From Anoplolepis gracilipes (lineage: Eukaryota > Arthropoda > Insecta > Hymenoptera > Formicidae): a stretch of DNA of 64,000 nt. The translations under genes were made by a program, and so were the position numbers. Shown piece by piece: positions 12,346-25,882 of the stretch. The stretch spans positions 14,517,501 through 14,581,500 of the forward strand of contig NC_132975.1 of NCBI RefSeq assembly GCF_047496725.1, written 5' to 3'. The notes under the pieces were generated by a model. It ran no database searches. It had not been told where the DNA came from and was given only the letters and a program-made list of their open reading frames with translations. Position 1 is the first letter of the stretch. Every line of letters begins with the position of its first letter.

Positions 12346-12813
12346 ATCCTTTGTCACGTTATTTTTGTATCTTTCTATTTCTGTGCTATTTCTCAATAAA
12401 CATGTTTATTTCTATCCTATCCAAGCTGTTTTGAAATATTTGTTTTATTCGACTACTACATATAAAATCTTTCTTCTATGTGTGTTCTAAATTTTGGAGA
12501 AATCTCTTTTAACTTTTAGTCGTATCGTAGCATATTTGTTTTTCCCTGTCATTATTACATCGCAGCGTAAATTATTACGTCGTATTTTTAAGAAAACGTC
12601 GACAAATTAGCTATACGCTACAACTCTGTAATTATTTATAGTCTATATGATGTAAAGAAAATATATCTAAAAATCTAAACGAAACACGGAGTCGTCGGCT
12701 GTTTGTTCCTTATTTGTTTGTCTTTTTTATAATTTTTTGAATCGTATAAAAATCGATTTCCTCTTTCATCGCCTTCAAGAAAAAGAGAGAGCGAGAGAGA
12801 GAGAGAGAGAGAG

Positions 12814-15800
12814 GGGGGAGAGAGAGGAATGGCTCGTTCTTCTTATTTTCATTCTTTCATCTCTCCTTATCTTCTGCTTCATCAACCGTGCCATCCGTAC
12901 AGTTTCATCTGTTTCTGTCCTTAACGGCTTCCTTCGTCTACTTTATCTGCTTTTTCTCCCGACTTCTTACCGGCCGTCCGAACATAAGGCTGAGAGGCCT
13001 CTCTCTCACTACTTCTTGGAAGATATCCATCATCCTTCAACGCAGATTTTTAATAAAACTTCTACAGCCTCGGCCACGCAGTCGCTGCTCTCCTCCTACG
13101 CTGTGCCTTCCATGCTGTGCTTAATATTTCATCCCATCTATAGTGATCATCTACGAAGCCCCTGATTTGCCTTCAACGCTCCCAGATTGTACCTCTTACC
13201 CTCCTTTCCTTACCTCTGTACGAACAACGAGACGATCGATTCCACAACGGGACCATTATGGTTGGTATTCAAACCGTAAAACGTGTCGTCAGTCCCGCTA
13301 TCAAATAACATTGCAACTTACAAGGAATATAATTCAAGTATCTCAAATTAATTGGTCCTCGAAATATATGTACTATATTAAATAAAAAAAAAAGTATAAG
13401 AAGCACGTAATCTTTTAATTGAAACTTGTATGTTGAGATTTACAAAATCAAACAATCTTTTTACGTACAACACACACAATATTACATTGATTATTTATTA
13501 AAGATAATAAGTTTAGCTAAACGTTGTATAATTAGTATATATATTTAAATTAATCACAAAGACGTCTAAAAAGTTTCAAACATTCAAAAATTTTAATCCT
13601 GATATTTTAATAGTTTTCTTTTCTATTCATACTTTTTGTAATTTTATATCAAATATGAAAAATCAAAAATAATTACTTAATACGTTTATTCTAACTTTTC
13701 AAAATTATCCGTGTTACTGGTCCAACAAAAATTATGACATGATAACCAATAATTGGATAATATATTTACTACAAAAAAATAGAACAATACATTGCTCTTG
13801 CATTGGCGAAATGGAGTAAGTGTAATTTTCTTCACACATTCATGAATCGTATTGCGATCTCTTTCATAATCTCGACTGCTTGATTGGATTCACAATTCAA
13901 TTATCACAAGTCCTCACGAGCAGCGATCGATAGAACCATGCAAACTCTATTGCTTTTGCACAAAACAAATAGGTAGATAGCTAGGTACCACTGTACCGTG
14001 AAAGAGGACCGAGAGTTTCTAGTATATAGATGAACGCAAACAGACACGAAAGAAGCTTTGAGGAAAATTATTTCGTAACTTGGAGCACAAATCTCTTCTT
14101 CGTGTTTGCAATAATTTTACTGCAAGATGTCGCGAAAATATTATAGTAAATGACATTTATATTAACAAACTAATTTTTTCTTATAAAGTAATTATAACGA
14201 TATAATAACTTTCGTTAAGATATTATTATTGTTGTTATGTGTATATAAAATATATATTACATCTAATATGTATAAGATTATTTTAATTTGTCGTTTTTAA
14301 CTTAATTGACAAAAAAAAATAAAATAAAACAAAATATTTTAATAATGTGAGAAAATAAAAGTTTATACCGTCGTTGGGCTCGTGTGCTGAAACAATATGA
14401 CAATTGACATTTAAATAAAAGGAGTGAATATCAATTTTAATCTATCGTTTATCATCCAACAGTCTATTAATTCGGATTCCGCTTTTATCATAAAACAATG
14501 TCAATATTGAAAATTACGTCTGTTTTGAAATTGAAATTATATAGTACCATTATGGATACGCCGGCAATTATATCGCTGATTTCTTTGCAATTATTAACGA
14601 TTGTCAATGCAGACAAAAGGAGTTGTAAAATATTTCCTAACTAATAATTTAAGTTAATGACTTGCGATCTCAAATATTAATCCTTTACGCTCCAAGTACC
14701 CTGGCTGGCTTTGAGAGTTTTGGCGCTTTACTCTACTCAATTACTACGAACTCGATTAGCAATAAGAGTAAAATTTAGTTTAATTCAAATAATATATAGC
14801 ACATACAAGCAATTGTTGATAAGTGGATTATTTTCATTTAGTTTTGCAACTTGCGGTCTCTACACTACCACGCCATTAATTTGTTTGTATTTAATTATTA
14901 TTATTATATTATCATATTAATGCTATATTATTATTTGTTGTGTGTGACACCGCTTTATTGTATTGTATATGATTTCGAACTGTTCTTTTTCACGTATTAA
15001 TATCTCTCTCGGCTTTTGTTCGGTATTACAATAATTTGTAAATTTTGTATGTGTATATATATGTACATATTATATATTATTTCTTCGAAAACAGTTTCAA
15101 GAAACACGGTTGAAATACAACGCAAGAAAACATTATAATAATTAACAATGATAAAAGTATTGCGTGATTTTTGTGTTCTCAATAAATTTAATATATTTTT
15201 TCTTTACTAAATATCAATGACACGGGAACATCGTTGTGTACAAATATGTACAATATAAATGCGTACAATCCGAATGCAAAATAAATTATCAACGTTCGCG
15301 AAAAGAATGTTAAAGTCTTAGTATAACGCATATTATATGCAAATGCAAATAGTTTATATAATATGAAAAACACGCTTAATTATAATTATTAATTCAAGAA
15401 CAATGTAAGGCACATAATAAGAAATTAAAGCGGGTTTTGAGTTTCTTTTTTACAGATTTCTAAAATTTGACTCTGTCATTATTTTCTATTTCGTTTCTCT
15501 GCGCGCAGTCGAGTGCATGCAAATGAGAATCCGTATGCAAGGGAAGGATCAACGTAAGACGAATCGGATCGCGCGCGATGTTACAGAGATATTTTTCGGA
15601 CGGGATGCCGACGACATAAAGACGTCGCGGACAAAGGTGGGGTGGCTGGATAAGAAAGGTGAGAGGAACGGCGGGAGAACAATTCAGAGATTCGCGGCAC
15701 TAAAATTTCACGACTACGTCGGTAGCAATTTCGGCTGATCGAGGGGGCGATGCAGCCAGGGCGTAGTGTCCTTGTCTATTTGCGTTCTTAGAGGCGACCG

Positions 15801-18800
15801 AGGGTGGCGACAGAGCACGAGACCGGGAGTGAGGGGTGGGAGGGGTTAGCGACGGAAAGTAGAAGGGAAAGCAGGTTTCGTGAGACCATCCGGAATCAAC
15901 GGTCGGGAAAATGAGTGCCATCTCTTCCGGAACACGCACCCGGAGAATCACGGCGCCCGGTGAGAAATTCACGGAAAAGGGACGCGACGGGAAAGGGTGA
16001 CGAAATTCCATGACTGATGGGCGGGATGCGAAGATTTTTCGTTGTTGGGACACAAAGCAATTTTTTGAGCGCAAATGGGAACGTCGTTAGATCATTATTG
16101 CGGTATGCGTATTTCCTATCCTATCCTATCGCGACATCGTCGTCGAGAGCACTTTATCCGTTTAAGTCCAAAGTCACCTTACTTGTGCAAATATTTACGC
16201 TTAGCGAGTTACTATTATAGATAGAGGAGAACGACTTCTACGTCATGAATGTTCGAAAAGCGATAAGAAGGCGATTGTTTATATATACGTGCATTTAAAT
16301 GAATGAGATTCGATTAATATCACATTGGTACACTATGATATCGTAATCATTTTCTGGCGCAGCTTTGCAATGTCTCGTTAGTTTCTCCCATCTACCGCCA
16401 TTATTTTCCGGAAGGACATAAGCTCCCTTACATTTCACACGGAAATGTCGAACCTCATAAAATTCGTAGCGCATCTGGCGCGAAATTCGTCGTGATATAT
16501 TCGCTGCTGGACGGCATTTAAATCACTATGCGGATGTAAATTTTATACTATCCACCGTATAAGCTTATCGTCCATTCGCACAATGATTGTTATTGTTACA
16601 ACGATGACACGGTTACGTTGACATTTTACAGTTACATGCGCGCAATTTTGGCAACCGCTATTCTAAGCATGAAATAAAAGCGCTGTGAGAACGATGTGTA
16701 CATCCGTTCCGATTACTAACTCATGTGGAAAAAGAGATATGTACATACTTCGAGTAAGCGATATTGACATTTTATTGCCTTATTTATACATTTTTGAAAT
16801 CAAAACTCTTCAAATTTTGGCAAGCCATTTCTTTTGTCTCTCTTTTATTCTAATAAACTTAATATCATACTTGTTTTCAACAAAAATGTGATATAAATTC
16901 CGATGATGACACATTTTAAATGTTAAAAATAATCATTTAAATAAATTTCGTGTATGTTTAAAATATATATGTTATTTAAACATTTATTTTCCACGAGGAC
17001 AATAGCTGCGTAAAAAACATTTATTTAAAACGCTATAATTAAAGTTATTAATTAAAATAATAATTTTAAAAGAATTATCAGAAAGAAAACCTTATTCAAA
17101 AAATATATTTGAAATTTTTTATTTTACATGATTATGATTATATATTTCAAATATTAAAATATCAAAATGACAAAAGAAAAAAAAGAGAAAAAGAAAAAAA
17201 ATTTAATAAAATATAAAAACAAAAATGTCGACAAAAATTTATAAAACGTAAATGAATAAGAAGGAGAAAAATAGAGTATTCATATAATTTGTGAAAATGT
17301 AGGTAGGGTTTAAATATTTTATTCGCGTAAAAATAAAAAAATAAAAAATAATTGTTTTATTTTTTTTTAAATCACAAGTAAACATTTTATATGTAGAAAT
17401 ATATATATTTATTTAAGGATAAATATATATATATTTAAAGGATTTATTTCTGATGCATATAATCAACCATTACTTTAAATAGAATTTCAATTAATATTAT
17501 AAATATGTAAACTATTATTTCACAATCAGTTATATAATTAAATTGATAAATATTTTCATTTTCTATTTTGAGTACACACCGTATTTAATATATGCATTAT
17601 ACCGGCAATAGTTTTCCATATATGAATATACTATTGCAGATACCATCGACAGGTTAGGCACCCTCTGACGTGACTGACAAACCGTTATAGGAATCGTAAA
17701 GAACACCGGGATATAAAATTATCGATGGATGTGATATTGCGGTCGATAAAAGAGGTGTGGCATAAGATTGAAGAATTTTTCGAAATATCTCAACATCGTT
17801 TTTCGGCTCTCAGCAGATAGAAAATATTCTACCAAATAAACCGGGGAAAAGAGGGTACGATGGACATCGGATGATCGAGGCGGGTTAAAACGGTAGCTAG
17901 AGAGTCGACAGTGGGGATAAAAGGTCAGAAGATTAACGCATCGATTAGTTTGAGCACCACGAAACACTCTTCGGCACTTTGGCACTGTTACCATATGTCT
18001 GTATGGGTATATGTTTGTGTGTGTGTGTGTGTATGGGTATTTTCACGTCCATCAGTCCGAACTCAGTTCCTTTTATTATGCTCAACTACCCCCAAAAGAG
18101 CCCGGATAAAACCCCGTTATATCAAACGGGCACACATAATATATACATAATATATACACGCACATACACACATGCACAGATATATAGACATATAAATATA
18201 TATATATATTCTTGAAGAAATCTTTTCTAGAGATAACACTAATTCCCCATCGTACGTCTTCGGTACGTGTCGATTTCGAATTATTTAATAGCCCCGTAGG
18301 AGATGAATTAGAAAGGAGCACTCTGGCTACGTAAATATCTCATTAGTTTCCGCTTTTACATGAACGGAAGGATTAATTAAAAAAAACAAGGCTAGTAGTG
18401 GAAGATTTATGCTGTTGGAAAGGAACCTTGTTGGAGAGAATAAGCTATAAAGATAAGAATGTAAAAAATGACTTGTCGTATAAGACAGGCATTTGTTTAT
18501 CGTATAAATTATAAATCAATTATATATTAAGCATATATTGGAAAGCTGATAGAATGCAATATTTTTGCCTTCTTATTTCTGGAAGTTTTAACGAGAATAA
18601 TTACACAGTTTCAAACAGACCGTAAAAATATCTCTCACGCGTGATTTATATAACAGAAGAGCAAATGATTGAGATTAAATTAGCATATATTTATATAGGA
18701 CAAGTTCAGTTAGCGATAAAATATAATGATAAAAAAAATGCAATCTTCCTTTTATGCACATATTTTATTCTACAAAAATATTATGATCACTACGTGCTTT

Positions 18801-20234
18801 AAAATATTCGTAGGTACGACATGGCATCGAGCCAATGAAGCCTTTTGTATATATCTTTGTGTTCCATCTGTCTGCATTGTTGGGACAATCAGTTATTCAA
18901 TATTGAACGGTGATGGAGAAGAATCATTTAATACATCATTTATGCTTTATTTTATCACTATCAATCCCCACACGGCTGCTTAAATTAAATGTTGGAGGTA
19001 ATTCTAGAACAAAGCTTCAATGTCTTGAAGAGTCATCCTTAGTAATTCGTGTTGTGTTTGAAGGAGTATTATCGTCGTGTTAGGAGACCCCATTCTCTCA
19101 ATAACGGGCATTATGGAGATGACCATAGTAGCATCATACTAGGACGATTATTCTATCTATGTATTACGAGCAATCGTATGTATAGCATCCTCGACAATCA
19201 GCAAATGAAACCTATCGCAACAAGCAATTGGGTTTCCACTTATACTAATTCTAGTCGATTATGTCGATTAAACATTTTTTTACTCACAATTAGTCTAACT
19301 TAATGAGCATTCTACGAGTACTTCAAAAATTTTTAAATTCCCTTTTGCAAAAATATATATCGCAACACTAGGATTTTGATACGTTATATATCTAACTACA
19401 TACATATATAAGCGAAATTAAAAGCAAATAAATATAGAATAGCGTGTTTTGCAAAAAATATAAATGTACACTTCAAATGATGATCGAGAATAATAAACAG
19501 CATTACATGCGCAAAGTGAAAAACGCAAATGAATATACAGAAGTTAAATATCTGTATCATGTCGGCAGCCGGCAATTTACGTGTTAAAGCGAAAATAAGG
19601 AAGAAGAAACGTCAGAGAAGCGGAGGTTTCGCGTCTCGCAGATGCAAATATTTAATTTTTCTCTTTACGCCAGCTATGACTACATTTCCTTTGCGTTTTT
19701 GATCTGGGTAGAATTGTATCTTACTGTTTCCGCGGTAATAGTGACTTTTTATCCGGCATTTAGACATCTCTCTTTTCTAAATGTAAATACGTGAATGCAT
19801 CAGGTCGCGGAGCGTATTCGCGAGCAGTCACAAATCATTATGTTACTTAATAAATACACAAATAAATCCTTTAATGACAGTGAATTTGTACCTTATCTTT
19901 ATTCAAACTAAAAATTTAATTTTGAAAGGACAAATTTTTGATTAATTAAATGTAAAAGTTAATGAAATTAATTACCCTTGCTATTTTTATTTTCTTCATA
20001 GCTTTTTTTCTCTTGTCTCATTCCATGTTATCGATATTACCTAACTTTGTGACATATACTTGAATTACAAACAACAATAAATTGTCAATATTTCAATAAT
20101 ATTTTCATGTCAATAATTTCAATCTGAGACTACTGGCCGTTCTGTTTTAGGATGTGTCAATCATATTTGGATTTTATTGGGAAAGAGACTGACGCGTTGC
20201 CAAATAAAATTTTATTATAAATTCAATTTTTACG

Positions 20235-20236
<2 letters not shown>
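12814..20236. other. No gene seen: long mostly AT-rich intronic stretch
   Basis: GC-richer islands occur at 12830-13310, 15490-16250 and 17640-18060, and a GT run at 18015-18032. A short hairpin (GCAATAGT / ACTATTGC) lies at about 17609-17641. The interval 18780-19320 has less CpG and a more even texture than its surroundings, and carries two frames of about 85 codons that I do not recognise. The rest, notably 13380-14700 and 16880-17560, is very AT-rich. Confidence 0.55.

Positions 20237-20289
<53 letters not shown>
20237..20289. repeat. (TC)n microsatellite, about 26 units
   Basis: The longest TC run in the window, nearly uninterrupted. Confidence 0.95.
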
Positions 20290-20294
<5 letters not shown>

Positions 20295-20817
20295 AATTGC
20301 TGCAAACTACATATCAACGAACGATCCATCTCACCTTTCATGCTTTTAAAAATACACTTGCAAAAAGAAACATTCTCGCATTCGCGGAATCGACGAAATG
20401 ACTGGACCGAACGAAGGGCGTTAATTTCTCCTGCGGTCGAAACGATTTCGCGCGGGTGATGAATGAAGGCACGGGACGATCCTTTTTTGCAAAGTTTCCT
20501 TCGTACGGTCGCTCATCGAAACTACATAAGCTCTACTTATCCCCGCGGCAATAGTGTTGGCTTTGGTTTGAGGTTTGGTCGCGCCAAGCCGCGTGTTTGC
20601 GGTTTTGCTGTCGGCGCTCCGAAGTAGACTCTGCGCACACTGTGTATATCCACATATATCCACAAACAGCCGCCGTGTGTGTCCTGACGACAGCAGTCGA
20701 GTGCTGCGCAAGAGAGTGAACGGACGGCGATCGATATAACGATAGATGTTCTGCGAGCAGACAGCCTGAGCTTATCGACGATCGCGTGCCGCACCGCTCC
20801 CGTGTGTGATTTGTGGG

Positions 20818-20850
20818 GATAAAAACGCGCGCGGGATCGTCCGGTGTCAG
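20818..20850 (+). promoter_or_regulatory. Candidate TATA/Inr core promoter
   Basis: GATAAAAA (20818-20825) lies about 29 bp before GTGTCAGAT, whose TCA resembles an insect initiator. The surrounding 20400-21040 island is CpG-rich. The motifs are short and the predicted direction is opposite to the Ig gene, so this is weak. Confidence 0.15.
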
Positions 20851-21120
20851 ATTTTTCGACGATGAGAGAGAGAGAAAAAAAGTTCACGCCGAGCGGAGCT
20901 GATAGCTAAACGGGAAAAATCGATGATTATTTTGTAAAAAAAAAAAAAAAAAAAAAAATAAAAAAAAGACAGAAAAAAGAGAAAAAAAAGCCTTCCCGTA
21001 TGGGACACCGGGCTTTTAAAGGCAGTGAAAGCTCGCATTTAGGCACAATTCTTCCGATTCTATTCCACTAGTATTTCTATATCTGAATAAAACAATGATA
21101 AAAGGAAACAAAGATGCATA

Positions 21121-21511
21121 CACGGAAAAAAAGAATATTCTTATTTTGACAATGTAAATGTTGAAATGAGATTATATTGCGTTAAACAAAGAAAATTTTC
21201 TTGGATGAAGACATTTTATATAGTTCAACCGAGAAAAATATATTCTTGATATTTGAGAATAATTTTCTTGATTGGAGAGGAAAAAATGTTGAATAGAACA
21301 TAACACATGTTCAAATCAAAGATTATAATTTTCTTAGAGTTAAAATAATTATTTTATTCTTGAAATGACAATCGTATTATCGAAATAAGATTATAATATT
21401 GTTAAAATTTAAGATTTTTAAATTCTTTCAAGAAGATTATAAATTATTGCGTATATATGAAACAATGAACGCGTTTATATGAGTTTGATTTGACACTTAC
21501 TTTTTTCTGTG
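21121..21511. mobile_element. TA-flanked inverted-repeat element (mariner-like MITE), 391 bp
   Basis: The left end reads CACGGAAAAAAAG and the complement of the right end CACAGAAAAAAG, each bordered by TA (21119-21120, 21512-21513). The inside is AT-rich with repeated ATTTTCTTG-like words and no coding frame. TA flanks suggest Tc1/mariner-type mobilisation; the short A-rich ends make this less certain than the 122-702 element. Confidence 0.65.
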
Positions 21512-22836
21512 TAGAACAGAGTATAAAGATAATAAAAAATATAACGATGCAAAATAATAAACTTAGTCTTCAATTTATTTAGACACGAAATTAATGTTTA
21601 TTTGCACGTGATAATTAAAAGTGAATTACTCACTTTAAAGACACAGAAGGACTTTAAATTAAAAATAACGCTGGTAAAATTGCAGGTGAGCGATATATCG
21701 ATGTTTCTGTACACTCTTAATTCCATTATCCTCGTTATCCCCAAAAGCGCGGTCAAGCATAACACAATCTAACATCTTAATAATACAGCCGGGTACGAGC
21801 CACCTTCCAGTTCATTACCCATTCGTGTCTAAGGGTGAGAGCGAAGTCAGGATAACGAACCTCTTGGAGCTCGTCGATGGTGGCGCGTTGCACGCCAAGG
21901 ATCAATTGAAGAATCGTTCGGGCTAATTAATTGGAGAATAATCTGAGAAGAGCTTAATACAGACGTACTCGTTTACAGTACAACGATGATTTTCATCGAG
22001 AGACGGGGAAAGAAGGGGAGATTCTCTTTGCACGAATGTACCGTATAAAGTATACCGTAACAACAAATCGACAATATTATATAAACGTGCTGATAAAATC
22101 AAAATTAACTCACTTTGATTCAAGTTGGAAATAATACGAATAGCACTTTTGGCAAAATATATTTGAGAGAAATAGGGGAAATCAATATGTAAAAAAAAAA
22201 AAAAAAAAATTATTTACTTTTATGTTCCATATTTCAAAACCATTATTGATTTTTTATTTTACAGATAGATTTGATTTTAACACGTGGAAAGATCTGCCTC
22301 TCTGTCTAATATTTATAGATATAATATGTATAAATATATATTTATGTAGCGACATGTGTGTACGCGTGATCTTCGTAAACAGCGAATTTCCGTCGCGATG
22401 CGGAAGATGAAAAAAATTGCCCGTATTCCGGATAGAAATCGAAATGCGTTTTCTTATCGGACATCTCTTCCTCGTTCGATTTCCGCAGAAATATACCGAT
22501 CGCCGGAGCCAATATCCTTACGTTTTGCTGGGATTCCGAAGTCGCGATCTGCATCGCGAAATAGTATCGGTAAATGGGGAAATTCCATGTTAAGATACGA
22601 GCCGACTGTACATCGGGCAAGCGACCAAAGAACAATAACGCCGAGGGGAATTTTTACTTCCGGCCGGATGCGCGCCACCATCGGCTACAGTTGCGGTGGA
22701 TTTACATTTTCGTTGGCTGCGCATCGAATCATGCGTTTCTCTTTTCTTTCTTTCTTTTTTTTTTTTTTTTCCTTTCTTTCGCGGCGCTCGCGAATTTGGC
22801 TGTATTGAAGCGTAAAAATTGCCGGTCGCGTATGTA

Positions 22837-22856
22837 TTCGTCGACTAGTCGACGAA
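22837..22856. repeat. Perfect 20-bp palindrome
   Basis: TTCGTCGACTAGTCGACGAA is identical to its own complement, with no loop. Perfect palindromes this long are rare by chance. It may be a dimeric binding site. Confidence 0.85.
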
Positions 22857-22909
22857 ATTCCAAATAAACTACCGCTGAATGATATATATGCATAAAAGAA
22901 AAAAAAGAT

Positions 22910-22911
<2 letters not shown>

Positions 22912-22934
<23 letters not shown>
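22912..22934. repeat. (CT)n microsatellite
   Basis: About 11 CT units after a T-rich stretch. Confidence 0.9.
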
Positions 22935-22940
<6 letters not shown>

Positions 22941-25719
22941 ACAGTTGTACAATAATATTATGATATGCTACGAATTGGCGTTTCATACGAGACGACGGCA
23001 AACTTTTGCGATACAAAAATATAAGAGAGACACATCAAAATTATATTTTCATTAAAACATAGCCAATCGATATAGTGATTCGATCATAGACTATGACTTG
23101 TGTAAATTGCGAGAAAAAGTTTGTTTTTTATTTGAATTTAAATTAAAAAATTAATAATATCGCGTTAAATTGACATTATTATTCATTCGTGATGACTCTG
23201 TAAAACATTAAGCTTAAATTTAAATAAAATAAAATATTTGTGTAAACCTTATATAAACTGTTGGCTTACGATACACAATTTCTCTTTATATTTAATTTAT
23301 TTTAATATATGCAATTAATTATTGTAAGTGTTAAAATTATATTTATATAAATTTGAAAAATAATACAAAAACGTATAAAGAATTTTGTAAAATGAAATTA
23401 CAGACTGAAAGAAATTATTATTACAAAAAATATCAACAGTTTCTGTAAACTTTAATTCAAACGCGACGATATTACAATAATAATGGCAAGGATTGAATTA
23501 AGATTTCATATAACGTAATTGTGGCTAACTTTCTTTTTGTATTGCAGAGAGAACTTTAAGGAGCGGAAGGAAATTTCTCGGCGAGATATCGTACCGATAC
23601 GTACAGCACAAAACTTGGAATTTTAATATCTTGACTTATAGCGATTGTTTTTTTTTTTGGCTGAGATGTATCTTGATTTCGCGAGAATGGACGATTGATC
23701 TTTACGGCCTCGATGAGTAAAAGAAAAGAAGTTGGGAAAATCTCGTTGCAGCCTCGATGGGGATTAAATATTGCGAATTTTTTCTTCAATAATATGCGGA
23801 GGGGGTTCATTCGGCGCGCAATCCGGAAGACCAGAAAAATGTAGCAATACGTTTAAACGCGATAAAATTTTTTCGCGCGTAAATGTACCCGTTAACGACA
23901 TCAAGCGCAACTTCAGAGAGATTGCGAAATAATTCGGATTCCCTGGCAATGAATGCAAAATTATATCAAACGGAGTTCAAAGCGATATAAAATATCCCGC
24001 CTTGTTCCCTCGTCCCGTGCGCTGTCCAGAGATTAAAAAAAAAAAAAGATATCTTTGCAATTCATATACGCGGCTCATTTCAATTTAGATTGAAATTAGA
24101 ACTTTTATTCATCCCTCTCAAAAATTTATAAAATTAAATTCCTCTCTCTTTGTTAATATATTATATTTCGCTACTATCCTCCCTTTACATTTGTTACAAT
24201 GCGATCGATTGTTTTTATGATTTTCGTTACGAGTAAAATTACGCGCCTGTCATTACGTGTCATCGCATGTGCGAAAATGTGTCAGAATGACGTACGGCCG
24301 CTGATAATAACCGATTAGAAATAACGATTGCTCGTCGTTCGATATTCATGCAAACCCGAATGATCGTAGGGTAATAACGCTGATCTCGGTGAAAAGATAC
24401 GAGGGGTGGTTTAAGTGCGTGTTTAGCGGTTGCGATCCCTCGTGGCCTTTCCATGGGACACTAAAGGGCACTAAGGGGCAGTATAAGGCTCGTATAAGGT
24501 GGAGAAGCGGTAGTGAGAGAGAGGTAAGCCGTTGCACACTCTGTACTTGGACCACGATACAAAATTATTCCGCGCAGGCGCCCGACAAAGTATTGTCCTG
24601 CCCAATCTTTGACACATTTCAAAATGAAAACATTTTTGAAAAAGACATAGAAAATTGCTTTAATTGAAATATGAAAGAAATTTAGAATTTTAACACAGAA
24701 ATAATAAATCTCATTTCTTATTTAGTATGAATGACAGATGTACCTCGAGCAGAAAATGATATTTAAATAACAAACCATCGCTCTGGTGAATAGACAGCTC
24801 ATGTTCTTAATTAAAAATATAAAAAAAAAGAAAGAGTATTTGCGTGTTCTCCTTACAGTTTTATACGATATCATGCTTGTATTATCGATTTGTTATTTAC
24901 TGTGCTGAGATAAAAACCAGATAATCTCAAATAATTGGAACAGAATTAATTACTAGATTACTTGAAATTATTAATATTATCTGCAATCTTCTAGAAGTAT
25001 CTATAATTATACGGCTTAATCATTAGTAGTAACTAATTTGATCCACTCGTTGCTTGTAGTAAGGAAATATATTAAATATAATGCGCGATATACGTCTACG
25101 GTGCCATTAATTTATTCCGTGTACGATAACAGCTGAGTGAGATGAGTGCGCCAGATGAGAAAATTATTCAAGATCCTAGGAAGATACGTATTCCTCCTCG
25201 CTCTCGATTTTTCTCTAACGTCCCACTCTTCGAATTTAATGAGATCCTTTATTGATGAATGACATTTATCAAAGTATTTTCGTATCATCCGACCACGTGA
25301 TTTAACGATGTCACGTGCTCATAATTTTCTGCTTAGCCTTGCAGCAAAAATTGAGTTTTAGAAGATTAAGATGACGGAAAGTGAAAGAGAGGAAAATACG
25401 TCGATCTTAAAAATTTTAATTAAAAGTCGACTGAACGAAATATTAATGTTTAATATTTATCCGAAAAGTCTGTAATACTGAAGCTCGTTTTAATAAAGAT
25501 AATTAAATTTTTGATCTTTGATATTAATATAGACTTTGTTATATAGATAGAAAATTATTGATAAATTATTCATAAATTTTTCTTAGTTTTTTAGTAAACT
25601 ATCTTTTTCATTATATAATGCGTCATAATTCACAAATATAATTAAATTGTTAAAAGTAAGAAATAAAATTCGCGTATATAAATAAATCGTAATAAAAGTA
25701 TTCAGTCTCGTGTACATAC

Positions 25720-25829
25720 CTTAAACGATCCGAGATCTTTCACGCTGCACGCCAGTTTGACATTTCGTCCTGCCGGTACCGTAATATTTCCTATTTCGTC
25801 GACGAATTGAGGATCAGGGATGGTTGAAA
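25720..25829 (-). CDS. Internal coding exon: first part of an Ig domain, lachesin/DIP-family cell-adhesion protein
   Basis: Seen: on the minus strand a T-rich tract ends in CAG just before 25829, and the exon is followed by GTATGT at 25719-25714. The 110 nt read as two bases completing a codon plus 36 open codons, so the upstream intron is phase 1 and the downstream intron phase 0. The peptide includes PDPQFVDEIGNITVPAG and KLACSVKDLGSFK: an A-strand, an N-I-T glycosylation sequon and the B-strand cysteine of an Ig fold. Known: this pattern is typical of the first Ig domain of insect lachesin and Dpr-interacting proteins (IgLON-like surface proteins used in neuronal partner recognition), where the next exon continues V-A-W and later supplies the partner cysteine. 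Inferred: the gene runs right to left, with the signal-peptide exon to the right of this exon and the remaining Ig exons beyond the left edge. I cannot tell which DIP/lachesin paralogue this is. Confidence 0.88.
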
Positions 25830-25836
25830 CTGAAAA

Positions 25837-25877
<41 letters not shown>
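25830..25877 (-). promoter_or_regulatory. Splice acceptor tract of the Ig exon with adjoining (AT)n microsatellite
   Basis: Read on the minus strand, an AT dinucleotide run (25845-25877) is followed by about 13 T residues and CAG, and then the exon starts. The T tract is a normal polypyrimidine tract. The microsatellite sits where the branch point is expected (about 20-40 nt upstream), so its length could affect splicing. Confidence 0.75.

Positions 25878-25882
<5 letters not shown>

Larger units (their letters stand above)
21514..25713. other. No gene seen: alternating islands and AT-rich DNA
   Basis: A well-structured block at 21700-21950 includes GGGCTAATTAATTGG, a homeodomain-type site. 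Further islands lie at 22350-22860, 23560-24000 and 24260-24600. A CT run is at 22912-22934 and a 20-bp palindrome at 22837-22856. The long frames across 22356-22867 overlap each other on both strands and end in poly-F from a T tract, so they are not treated as genes. Confidence 0.55.
1..25719 (-). other. Probable downstream intron of the lachesin/DIP-like gene
   Basis: No exon that could follow the Ig exon was recognised: I looked on the minus strand for the V-A-W continuation, for the tryptophan-rich C-strand region and for a D-x-G-x-Y-x-C motif. Apart from one candidate micro-exon at 10444-10478 the whole stretch appears to be intron. It holds microsatellites, three inverted-repeat elements and several GC-richer islands. 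It could also contain unrelated noncoding genes that I cannot see. Confidence 0.55.

Noticed and set aside
22356..22867. 150- and 97-codon plus-strand frames
   Set aside because: They overlap each other and a minus-strand frame, and end in poly-Phe from a T tract; no domain seen.
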